A stretch of 31,593 nt of DNA from a virus. The stretch lies in the IMG/VR virus record IMGVR_UViG_3300033153_006933, positions 1-31,593 of that record; one strand, written 5' to 3'. How positions within the stretch are numbered: position 1 is the stretch's first letter; each line of letters begins with the position of its first letter. Under the pieces are notes generated by a model. That model saw nothing but the letters and a program-made list of their open reading frames with translations, was not told where the DNA came from and ran no database searches. Positions 1-7,767 of the stretch are shown here, piece by piece. A program made the translations under genes and the position numbers.

Positions 1-239
1 CTAATCCTAGTATCATTATCTCTTACTACATCATTAGAGTGTATCCTTGCAGTATCTATCCCCTTATGAGAATGGTTCCTTAAATCGTCTGCTGCTCTCT
101 GGGTAGCCTCTTTGATAGCCTCCGTCTGGTCTGGGACCTCTTTAGCTTCGTCTATCTTCTCAAGAAGTTCTTTATCTGATAGTTTTTCAGCAATCTCTTC
201 CCCGTTTTCATTAGTCGTTATTCTAGTTTTTTCTTCCAT
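1..239 (-). CDS. Partial CDS, unknown (tail-region protein N-terminus)
   Basis: An open frame starts at ATG 239 and runs off the left edge of the window, giving 79 codons without a stop. The visible part is charged and helical, rich in Glu, Lys and Asp, beginning MEEKTRITTNENGEEIAEKL, and ends with an HSHKGIDTARI-type stretch. Such His/Gly/Asp segments occur in phage fibre and tail proteins, but I do not recognise a family. It follows the BNR-repeat gene with one intervening base, so it belongs to the same leftward structural operon. Function unknown. Confidence 0.6.
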   Translation of the reverse strand, partial: MEEKTRITTNENGEEIAEKLSDKELLEKIDEAKEVPDQTEAIKEATQRAADDLRNHSHKGIDTARIHSNDVVRDNDTRI

Positions 240-240
240 A

Positions 241-1689
241 TTATCTTAGCCTTATTTCATATAAATAAGGTGTGTTCTTGGAACTTGCCCCTGTGGTAAG
301 TTCACACTTTATTTGTAAGTTTTCGACCCCGTTGATACCAAATGGGAATAAGAATGATTGGACTGCTCCCATTCCAGCGTGAGTTAATGTTCCTATTGTT
401 TTCCAAGAACTATTTATATCTGTTCTATATTTTAATCTAACCCCCTCGCCTGTCTGGAGGGGTCTTCCTAATTGAACCTCTATCTGGCTGAAACTAGCTG
501 GGTCAGCCTTAGTTCCTACCCTGTAAAGCAAACTTTCAAAGTAAGCTGAATATCCTGTATATCTGTTATTGGCATTAGTTATCTTTTCTACCCCACCAGC
601 ATCAGTTTTTTGGTCAAAGAACCCATAAAGTAGAGTGTCGTTATCAAAGGCATACACTGCACCTATGCTTAAAACACCATTCTCTCCATTTTCTCCTGTA
701 GATAATCCGTGTTCTAAATTGAGAGCATTTCCTTTTAAGGCATATAGTCCAACTGGATATTGGCCATCACTACTTCCTATTCCTAGGTATATCTTATCTC
801 TCCACGCAGCTATTGAGCTTTTGCCATAAGCTCCTATTGCTAGCTCCTTGCCATTGTCATAGTCATAAGGAAACCTAGCTATCTGTTGAAGTCCAGCTTC
901 TGAAAATAGGTATATATTAGGGTTCTCTCCACCTACTACGTATGTCCTATTACCTATTGTCTTCATTGAACTAATCGAACCCCCCGATATAGTAACTGGG
1001 TAATCATATTCATTCCTACCTCTATCCCATATAAAGATAGGAGCATTTGCTAAGGCATTAGATATTGTCCCACCCCTTGTCCCTATTAAAAGGTTTTCTC
1101 GCTGTTCTTCAAGACATCTTGATTGATATTCTTCTGGTATTGTAAGATGTTGTTTTGTATAGGTATAAGAAGCTGATGTCCCTGGGACAAAGTTTTGTCC
1201 TGCATTTTCAGATACTGAAGCTATGTATCTTCCATTAGTTATGTACAATTTACCATCATTTTTACTTGGGAATAGAAAATGGTCAAGATTATCCTGTAAA
1301 TCTGTTTTCCAGTTGACAGTAAAACTAGCTGAACTTGATAATGGTCCGTAGACATCTATATCTGTTCCTAGAGTTGCGAAAAGATAATCTTTCCATATAG
1401 CTATTCTATTTCCTGTTCCACCCATAGCTGTCCAACTGGTTCCCTTGTCTGCTGAATAATATAACCCACTTCCAGCAGCGGCATATACCTCTGAAGAAGT
1501 AGTAGTAACTCTAGCAAAACTAGAAAAGACATTATTACTAGAAGTATCATTTATTGGTAAGTAGTTTATCCTTGCTATCCCTGGCTGTCCCCACACATCT
1601 AAATTAACAGCTTTGGCATAAGCCCCATCCGTTGCGTATGGTGAAGACGCTTGTCCTTGTTGAAAATTATTGATAACAATTTCTGCCAT
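241..1689 (-). CDS. Virion/tail protein with Asp-box (BNR-like) beta-propeller features
   Basis: The product is 482 aa and begins MAEIVINNFQQGQASSPYAT. Residues around 79-88 read YYSADKGTSW, an Asp-box (S-x-D-x-G-x-x-W) as found in BNR/sialidase-type beta-propellers. The rest is rich in short beta-strand segments with Gly, Tyr and Trp (for example WKDYLFATLGTD, WRDKIYLGIGSSD), which fits repeated propeller blades. There is no signal peptide or membrane segment. The start follows an ACAAGAG ribosome-binding site. It is the penultimate leftward gene of the tail block, so a tail, adhesin or DNA-stabilisation role is inferred from position. No catalytic residues can be assigned. Confidence 0.7.
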   Translation of the reverse strand: MAEIVINNFQQGQASSPYATDGAYAKAVNLDVWGQPGIARINYLPINDTSSNNVFSSFARVTTTSSEVYAAAGSGLYYSADKGTSWTAMGGTGNRIAIWKDYLFATLGTDIDVYGPLSSSASFTVNWKTDLQDNLDHFLFPSKNDGKLYITNGRYIASVSENAGQNFVPGTSASYTYTKQHLTIPEEYQSRCLEEQRENLLIGTRGGTISNALANAPIFIWDRGRNEYDYPVTISGGSISSMKTIGNRTYVVGGENPNIYLFSEAGLQQIARFPYDYDNGKELAIGAYGKSSIAAWRDKIYLGIGSSDGQYPVGLYALKGNALNLEHGLSTGENGENGVLSIGAVYAFDNDTLLYGFFDQKTDAGGVEKITNANNRYTGYSAYFESLLYRVGTKADPASFSQIEVQLGRPLQTGEGVRLKYRTDINSSWKTIGTLTHAGMGAVQSFLFPFGINGVENLQIKCELTTGASSKNTPYLYEIRLR

Positions 1690-1693
1690 AATT

Positions 1694-3010
1694 TTAACTC
1701 TTGTTTTGGTTAGTCCAATCAGTCGTATTTTTAGACTGCTTGGTACAATTAGTTGTATTTTTAGGCTTTTTAGTCCAACTTGTTACACTTTTAACTAAAC
1801 TTATCCAACCCCTCTCTACGGCTGTAACTATATCTGATATTGATATTCTATCTATTACCGAAACTACGAACCCACGAATTACAGACGGAACGCTATCTAC
1901 AATAGAAATAACATCCGTAAGTGTTTTATTGAACACTGATTGTGGGGTTGTAACATCAGCCAATGATATAGTATCTGAAACGGTTATAGAATAAACAGTA
2001 TTAAATGTAACTATCAGCTTTGGGTCATTATCTGTTCCCGTTTGTTCTGCTGCGTAAAAATGAAAGTTCTCAGAGTTTCCACTTGTTTCTATCCAAGTAG
2101 GAGTTCCTGACCCTGCGTCATAAACAGATTCTCTTAACCCTAATTTAGTTATCCCCTCTTTATCTATGGCAGTTCTACCATCTCCATTTAAAGTGAAGAC
2201 ATTATAACTTCCGTTTGACCAGCTTCCTAACGCTATCGCAGTATCCGAGAATATAGTTGTTCCCAAGCTATCGTAATCACCTGCCGCTAAAGCTGTATTC
2301 AAAGCTGGGTTAGAAGAATATACATTAAGTGCTGGACTATTATCTGTTACATCATCAACTCCTCTGCCCCAGATTGATAAGGTAGCAGCCGATATGTTCG
2401 GGTCAGCTCCTATTCCAGATGTATCAAATAGGCATATAAACCTGAAGATAAAGTCCCAATTAGGGTCATTTCCACTATCAGGTCTGTATCCCAAATAGGG
2501 AGTTGCGTCATCGTCAGTAGCAGCAGTCCCCGCTGCTCCAACTAATGTAGCCCAAGCAAGTCCTCCTGCATCTACGTGCTTAACAATTCCGTCAACTGTG
2601 CTACTTTCTGGGTCTGGGTCTGGGTAAAAAGTACCAGTAGCATTTAAGGCAATGTACCCAGGCAACCCGTCCCATTTTAGAACACCCCCTAGGAGGCTCT
2701 GACGCTTCATTAGCCAGCTTAAATAACCAAAGTTAATATCTAGGTCAAATGGGTTCCTTTTAAGAACTATCTTCCTGTTACCCGCCCAACTACATATCTC
2801 TTCTAGTGGTCTAGTTTCCTTCTCTTTCGTATGATAGTAGACGGGCTTAACGTGAACTACATCTGTTGTTGAGCCATTAGCCATTAAAAACCTAGATACG
2901 TGAAAGTAATATCTTCCATTTATTCGGGGGGCTGGTATCTCTTCTAAAATCTCCCCCTTAATAAGAACTCTATCAGTATTCAAACACCCTATCTTAGTTT
3001 TAGTCAACAT
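1694..3010 (-). CDS. Tail fibre/appendage protein, DNRLRE-like, repeat C-terminus
   Basis: The product is 438 aa. The middle part (about residues 110-340) holds a beta-rich domain with ATLSIWGRG, TDNDPKLIVTF and similar segments, resembling DNRLRE-type carbohydrate-active or cell-surface modules; this is a weak family call. Residues about 345-405 repeat an S-(I/V)-x-D-x-(I/V)-(S/T)-(I/L)-x-D-x-(V/I) pattern. The extreme C-terminus is a roughly ten-residue tandem repeat rich in Lys, Asn, Thr and Trp (WTKKPKNTTNCTKQSKNTT). The gene overlaps the upstream gene by 11 bp, so translation is probably coupled. A surface-exposed fibre is likely; host receptor unknown. Confidence 0.65.
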   Translation of the reverse strand: MLTKTKIGCLNTDRVLIKGEILEEIPAPRINGRYYFHVSRFLMANGSTTDVVHVKPVYYHTKEKETRPLEEICSWAGNRKIVLKRNPFDLDINFGYLSWLMKRQSLLGGVLKWDGLPGYIALNATGTFYPDPDPESSTVDGIVKHVDAGGLAWATLVGAAGTAATDDDATPYLGYRPDSGNDPNWDFIFRFICLFDTSGIGADPNISAATLSIWGRGVDDVTDNSPALNVYSSNPALNTALAAGDYDSLGTTIFSDTAIALGSWSNGSYNVFTLNGDGRTAIDKEGITKLGLRESVYDAGSGTPTWIETSGNSENFHFYAAEQTGTDNDPKLIVTFNTVYSITVSDTISLADVTTPQSVFNKTLTDVISIVDSVPSVIRGFVVSVIDRISISDIVTAVERGWISLVKSVTSWTKKPKNTTNCTKQSKNTTDWTNQNKS

Positions 3011-3488
3011 TTATTTTATAAGTAACGATTAACAAATCGTTAGCTATCATATTCTTTGTAGCAAAGGTAGTTCTTCCTATCATTATCCCCCCAGAAGCTG
3101 TAGAGGTATCAAACACTCCGACCCCTCTGACTGCTTGAGTTCCAGAAGCTGTCCAAGTGTGAACTAACTGAGCTGTATCGTTAGTATCGTCTGTGGTTAC
3201 TCTAGTACAAGTAGCTGCTGCTCTTCCACAATCATTAGCTGTTATCTCTGTAACTAGAGCTGTATCAGCTGCCGTAGCCGCGGTTGAAGAAGCATCTAAC
3301 GCTAACCACTTGAAGCCACCAGAGGTTGCTTCATTAATTAACCCTGCCACCTCGGCTTTCCCAGTTGTGGTAGCAGTATTGTGTATTTCTACTCTTGATA
3401 TTTCCTTACCGTTCCTTTTGTGGGTAATAACAAATAACCCGTTCATAACTATTGAACCATCAGGAACGATTGCAGGTTTTAATCTCAT
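3000..3488 (-). CDS. Phage structural protein, fibre/decoration type
   Basis: The 162-aa product has the pattern of a common phage virion protein. An N-terminal beta segment (residues about 15-35) is followed by NTATTTGKAEVAGLI, a Thr/Ala-rich core with RAAATCTRVTTDDTNDTAQ, and a C-terminal VGVFDTS...TFATKNMIANDLLIVTYKI strand pair. I recognise this layout from small tail-fibre or decoration-like proteins in uncultured phages, but no assayed function is known to me. Its ATG overlaps the TGA of the upstream gene (ATGA), indicating translational coupling inside the tail operon. Uncertain whether head decoration or tail fibre. Confidence 0.65.
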   Translation of the reverse strand: MRLKPAIVPDGSIVMNGLFVITHKRNGKEISRVEIHNTATTTGKAEVAGLINEATSGGFKWLALDASSTAATAADTALVTEITANDCGRAAATCTRVTTDDTNDTAQLVHTWTASGTQAVRGVGVFDTSTASGGIMIGRTTFATKNMIANDLLIVTYKINVD

Positions 3489-4207
3489 ATTTGGTCGCTG
3501 TCATCGGGTCTGACCCTTGCCTTCATATCCCTATGACGATTGCCGTAAAATTCTTGTAATTCGACTTTAAGTTCTTTTATTTCTCTTTTAATTGGATTAA
3601 CTCTATCCCACATCTTTCTTCCTATAGCATAATCTAAGGCTGCCCCTAGTGAGAGTATCCTGTGAAATGGTCTAGCAAACCCTGGCTCTGTCGTAGTAGA
3701 TGAGCTGGTAAATACACTTATATCTCTTGTAAAATATAGTTTTAACCCTGCTGTGGTTGTTACATCTCCTGCTGCTGGTGCGGGGTAAAGGAATACTGAA
3801 GCTCCTACTAAGTCGTAGTAAGCTGGGAACCCATCCTCCTTATAAAACTCTGACATAGATGAACCTTTAATCTGACCCTTGTCTAATGGCTTTATTAGAT
3901 GATAACTACCCTCGCTATCTAAAACCTCAACCCTGTCTATCTTCTGGGCAGTGGTGGGAAGAGCATAATCTTGCTGGGCATCTACTAAATCAGCGGTAGC
4001 AATAGGGAAGTCTGTATAATTTGAGTCATCATACTCCCAAGTGCCAGTTGCCTGCCATATCCAAGTGTTAGCTTTTCTATACCATTCATTTACATTTCGG
4101 GTTTTATCTTCTATCGGATAGGAAGATGTGTCAGTCATACTAAAACCAAGATGTTGGTTAATATCCTGACATATCCCTAAATAATTTGTTTCGTCATTAT
4201 ATTCCAT
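3485..4207 (-). CDS. Head-tail connector / tail adaptor-like protein
   Basis: The 240-aa product starts with an acidic helix and a YLGICQDINQHLG segment. A Trp-rich part follows (residues about 40-62, NEWYRKANTWIWQATGTWEYD), then a beta region (QDYALPTTAQKIDRVEVLD, FYKEDGFPAYYDLVGASVFLYPAP). It ends with a long basic helical tail (MWDRVNPIKREIKELKVELQ). The Y-LP-(T)-x2-I-RVEVLDSEG and ASVFLYPAP segments match what I know of podovirus-type tail adaptor or connector proteins. The start has a strong ACAAGGA site at 4215-4221. If correct, it would dock on the portal ring during tail attachment, although it lies far from the portal gene. Moderate confidence. Confidence 0.6.
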   Translation of the reverse strand: MEYNDETNYLGICQDINQHLGFSMTDTSSYPIEDKTRNVNEWYRKANTWIWQATGTWEYDDSNYTDFPIATADLVDAQQDYALPTTAQKIDRVEVLDSEGSYHLIKPLDKGQIKGSSMSEFYKEDGFPAYYDLVGASVFLYPAPAAGDVTTTAGLKLYFTRDISVFTSSSTTTEPGFARPFHRILSLGAALDYAIGRKMWDRVNPIKREIKELKVELQEFYGNRHRDMKARVRPDDSDQI

Positions 4208-4221
4208 TTATTTGTCCTTGT

Positions 4222-4437
4222 TTATTTATACAATATTAAAGTTACTCCATTTAAAGTTACTTGACCCGCTTCTTGGGCTACTTGAAACACTTTTTGTATC
4301 CCAGCATTATAATAATCCTTTTTCACCCCTTCGTACCATTTGGTTCCGAAGTACCAGCCATTAAGCAATAAAACTACCAGTAAAATCATTATTATTTTAT
4401 TCTCATTCATAAATATTAAAGCTTTTTTTGTTTTCAT
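4222..4437 (-). CDS. Small single-pass membrane protein
   Basis: The 71-aa product carries one hydrophobic helix at about residues 14-28 (IIMILLVVLLLNGWYF), preceded by positive residues and followed by a basic/aromatic linker and an amphipathic C-terminus. Translation could also start at the internal Met-10, which would place the helix at the very N-terminus like a signal anchor. It lies between the propeller protein and the connector-like gene. Size and topology would allow a holin, spanin or membrane-anchor accessory, but no lysis partner such as an endolysin is visible in the window, so I assign no function. Confidence 0.6.
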   Translation of the reverse strand: MKTKKALIFMNENKIIMILLVVLLLNGWYFGTKWYEGVKKDYYNAGIQKVFQVAQEAGQVTLNGVTLILYK

Positions 4438-4439
4438 AA

Positions 4440-6341
4440 TTATTTTACTATTATTAGTCTGTTTCTTGCTTCTTCTTCAGCAGTAGAGACATCCCCAATT
4501 ATACAAGCACCATCATCTCCGCCATCATCGTCAACATAACAAATCACAATTTTGTTACTACTTATTAAGGCTGCACTAATTCCAAACACAGTTCCAGTAT
4601 CCCAGTCTTCATTGCTTCCTGGCGTAATCGTTGTTCCACTAAATGATGATAAAACAGACTCCCCATCATCTGTATCGTCATCGTCTTCGTATGCAGCTAC
4701 AAATCTGCTACTATCTACTACTGCTATTCCAACAGCCCCAATGTCATTGCTTTCTATGGTAGCCTCTGTTCCGAAAGTTATCGCACCACTTGAAACTGTT
4801 GCTATTTTAGCCCTAAGAGAACGAGTTGCATCAGCTGTATCCCCCCAACCAACCACAAATTTATCTGTTGTGATTTGTTCCACAGTTCCACTACCAGTAC
4901 CAGTTCCCTCATACTCATATTCAGTTCCATTTGCCGTTATCGTCCTTGTAGATACAGTTGCAACCTCACACACACCATCAGACTGAGCATCATTAAAGCA
5001 AGTAACAAACTTATCAGTATCTAGCTGAGCTGAACCAACTAATATTGTACTATCTTCTGTCATCACAACACTTGTTCCAGCTGTTATTGTTGTCCCAGAA
5101 ACCGTAGCAGCTTTTACACGAGTTCTCGTATTATCGTTTTGCCAAGCAAGAACAAACTTATCAGTATCTAGCTGAGCTGATGATATTCCTCCAGCAACAT
5201 CGGAGTAAAGACCAAATGCAGTAGTTGTCCCAAGTGTTATCGTCCTTGTAGATACAGTTCCTACGGTACAGTTAGGGTCATTACCAGAATCTTCCCAACA
5301 ATGAACAAATTTATCGGTATCTAATTTTGAACATGTTCCAACATAACCCCCACCAGCAACTCCGTTTCCTGAAACAGAAACAACTGTTCCAAATGTCATT
5401 GTAGTTCCAGAAACTGTTCCAACTCTAGCTTTTATTTCACTAGAATCGGTATTGTCCCTAAAAACCACTACAAACTTATCTGAATCAATTTCACACACAG
5501 CTTCTCCACCAATCATTGACGAGTCTCCAGTTTCAAAATCTTGTGTTGTTCCGTAGGTAACATCTGCATCAGTATAAATTGGATATTTAACTTTTCTTAA
5601 CCAATCAACTGGTAAATTTTTAATAAAATACAATTTATTATTATCTTTTCTCAAATAACTAATGAGTTTAACTTTGTCGTTCTCAAGACGACAATTCATT
5701 TCTCCTCCTTCATTATCACAAACCTCCACCTCAGAACTATCCCAAGCCATCGGTTGCTCTAAATAAGAGTAATCTCCTAAGCGAATAGTTTCTGTTATTT
5801 CAAATTCATCGTGCTTGTTCCAGCCATCTATAATCATATTAGTTTCTACTTCAAAGACTATTTCAAGATATTCTGCACCCTCTGGGATTTCCCCCAGAGC
5901 CTCTAAGGAATCTATCTTAACTATCTTTTCGAATACCCTCTCCCCAAAGTTCATATCTATATCTATCCCCTTTCCAAAGGCATCTTCATACTTATAATTC
6001 TTTTTGTTAATCTTTGCTTTTTTAGGTTTAATATCCTTAAACTTGCTATTATCCCACCTCATCTCTGTTGGCTTAAAGGAAAAGTATTTATCATCTAGTT
6101 GATATTTTAAAGGTTGTTCTGCTGTTATCTCCTCACTGAGAACAGCATCATAATTCAAAACTCCTATCTTATAGGTATTATTTTCAGGAGCTGTTACATA
6201 TTCTATCGGATATTTTGTTGGAGCAATAACTAAGGTAGCAGCAGTAGCAACTCCAAGAATCCCTATTCCTATAAGGACTTTCTTTACATTTATTTTGACC
6301 CAGCTCCAAGCGTTATTTAATTTTGTTTTTATCCATTTCAT
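4440..6341 (-). CDS. Membrane-anchored protein with seven beta-propeller-like repeats
   Basis: The 633-aa product begins with a basic segment and a membrane helix at about residues 22-41 (VLIGIGILGVATAATLVIA). Residues about 42-255 form a beta-rich globular region ending near PVDWLRKVKYPIYTDADVTYG. From about 270 to the end there are seven repeats of about 50 residues, each with a core like QLDTDKFVLAW followed by V-x-A-x-TVSGTTITxGT. Seven such repeats suggest one complete seven-bladed propeller. The N-terminal anchor is odd for a virion fibre and suggests an envelope-located or membrane-docked protein. It starts one base after the upstream gene stops. Family name unknown. Confidence 0.7.
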   Translation of the reverse strand: MKWIKTKLNNAWSWVKINVKKVLIGIGILGVATAATLVIAPTKYPIEYVTAPENNTYKIGVLNYDAVLSEEITAEQPLKYQLDDKYFSFKPTEMRWDNSKFKDIKPKKAKINKKNYKYEDAFGKGIDIDMNFGERVFEKIVKIDSLEALGEIPEGAEYLEIVFEVETNMIIDGWNKHDEFEITETIRLGDYSYLEQPMAWDSSEVEVCDNEGGEMNCRLENDKVKLISYLRKDNNKLYFIKNLPVDWLRKVKYPIYTDADVTYGTTQDFETGDSSMIGGEAVCEIDSDKFVVVFRDNTDSSEIKARVGTVSGTTMTFGTVVSVSGNGVAGGGYVGTCSKLDTDKFVHCWEDSGNDPNCTVGTVSTRTITLGTTTAFGLYSDVAGGISSAQLDTDKFVLAWQNDNTRTRVKAATVSGTTITAGTSVVMTEDSTILVGSAQLDTDKFVTCFNDAQSDGVCEVATVSTRTITANGTEYEYEGTGTGSGTVEQITTDKFVVGWGDTADATRSLRAKIATVSSGAITFGTEATIESNDIGAVGIAVVDSSRFVAAYEDDDDTDDGESVLSSFSGTTITPGSNEDWDTGTVFGISAALISSNKIVICYVDDDGGDDGACIIGDVSTAEEEARNRLIIVK

Positions 6342-6342
6342 A

Positions 6343-7761
6343 TTAGTCTGCAGTTATTGTATATGCCCCATCAGCATCACAGGTTATACTTTCCAAAGCG
6401 TTAGTTCCGTCTGATATTACTAAAGCTATTGAAGTCCCTCCATCTACCTGACAATAGACATCTGTTACTGTTATAGCCTGTCTTGGAAAGAAGAATGGAA
6501 TATTATCATCAGCATCTACTGGGTCTTCTAAAACAAAGCATATTTCCTTTTGATATGTTAGAACTCTTTGAGCTGACCCATAATAAAGGAATTGGTCTGA
6601 AGTAGTATCTATCGCTACCTCTCCTGCTTCACTAGGGTCAGTTACGGTAGCACCTTGTGGAATTTCTAAATCTCCTCCACCAAAATCCCATCTACCAGTA
6701 AAGGCAAAATTACCATCGTCATCTATGTCTGCATCTATAATTGAATTATCAGCTAATTCTCCTGCTGTTATATTTCCCCAAACGACAGCTCCTCCAGCCG
6801 ATAAATCAGTTAATTCCCCCCAATTAATGTCAGCATCATCAACTGAATCATCTGGTAAGTTAATATCAGCAGTTCCATTAAAAGTCATTGTAGGAGTGCC
6901 ATCAAAGCCAACATAGTTAACTCCTCCACCATCTCCTATTTGAAAATCTGCAACATTGAGTTCAATGGTATAGGCAGCAAAGTCTATTTCATCATTAGCG
7001 TCAGGATTCCCTATGTCGTCCCAAGCAGTAGCTCCTCCTGAATCAGCATCTTGTTGCCAACTTAAATTTCCTGATCCATCAGTTTTAAGGACATAGTCAG
7101 CGTTTCCATCTACAATTGGAAATGTGAATGCTGAATTGATCGTTAAGGTAGCAACATCTAATACCCCTGTTACTGTGTCCCCTGCTGTTAAAACAAAAAC
7201 ATCATCTACATTAAAGGTTGTTCCGTCTAAGGTTAAATTAGTTCCTCCTAGATAAGTAGTATCAGTATCTGTATAATTCCCAGCGTGGATATTAGTTGCT
7301 CCTTGGTCTATTGTCCAATCAATATGCTCATTAGCCACAAAGTTATCTAAGGCATCGTGGTCGCAAGTTATTGCTCCATTTGAAGCTATCGTGCAATCAT
7401 TACTCATTGCTACCCCAACTGGATTGTTAGAAGCATCTCCGACATAAATATAATTATCAGTCAAAGTCATATCTGTCAAAGCATTCCAATAACCTGCCGC
7501 AGTGTTTTCTGCTTCAGTCCAAACATCAAAACAACTCTCAACTGCCCCTAAAGCATCAACGCCTAGAGGAGCTTGTCCAGCATTACAATTAGCTCCATTA
7601 GCAGCTAAAGCTGTTGCAGTTGATGAATTACCTGTTAATGCTCCTATAAAGCTCGTAGAAGTGATCGAGGTGGCTCCAGTGATCGTTCCTCCTGCTACCG
7701 TAAGAGTTCCATCGCTCATTGTTGTTACCGTCAGCATATCCATTGTGTCGGTAGCATTCAA
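6343..7761 (-). CDS. C-terminal part of large fibre-like protein, after an in-frame TGA
   Basis: This 472-codon frame is in exactly the same phase as the upstream fibre-like gene and separated from it by the single TGA at 7768-7770 plus two codons. It has only a TTG start (7761) and no well-placed Shine-Dalgarno site. It contains TLTINSAFTFPIVDG...LKTDGSGNLSW, a third copy of a repeat present twice upstream of the TGA. I therefore read it as the continuation of one polypeptide of about 1,160 aa, reached by readthrough, or broken by a nonsense mutation or sequence error. A C-terminal segment (FVLEDPVDADDNIPFFFPRQ) looks like a folded fibre tip. Separate initiation cannot be excluded. Confidence 0.6.
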   Translation of the reverse strand: MNATDTMDMLTVTTMSDGTLTVAGGTITGATSITSTSFIGALTGNSSTATALAANGANCNAGQAPLGVDALGAVESCFDVWTEAENTAAGYWNALTDMTLTDNYIYVGDASNNPVGVAMSNDCTIASNGAITCDHDALDNFVANEHIDWTIDQGATNIHAGNYTDTDTTYLGGTNLTLDGTTFNVDDVFVLTAGDTVTGVLDVATLTINSAFTFPIVDGNADYVLKTDGSGNLSWQQDADSGGATAWDDIGNPDANDEIDFAAYTIELNVADFQIGDGGGVNYVGFDGTPTMTFNGTADINLPDDSVDDADINWGELTDLSAGGAVVWGNITAGELADNSIIDADIDDDGNFAFTGRWDFGGGDLEIPQGATVTDPSEAGEVAIDTTSDQFLYYGSAQRVLTYQKEICFVLEDPVDADDNIPFFFPRQAITVTDVYCQVDGGTSIALVISDGTNALESITCDADGAYTITAD

Positions 7762-7767
7762 AACATA

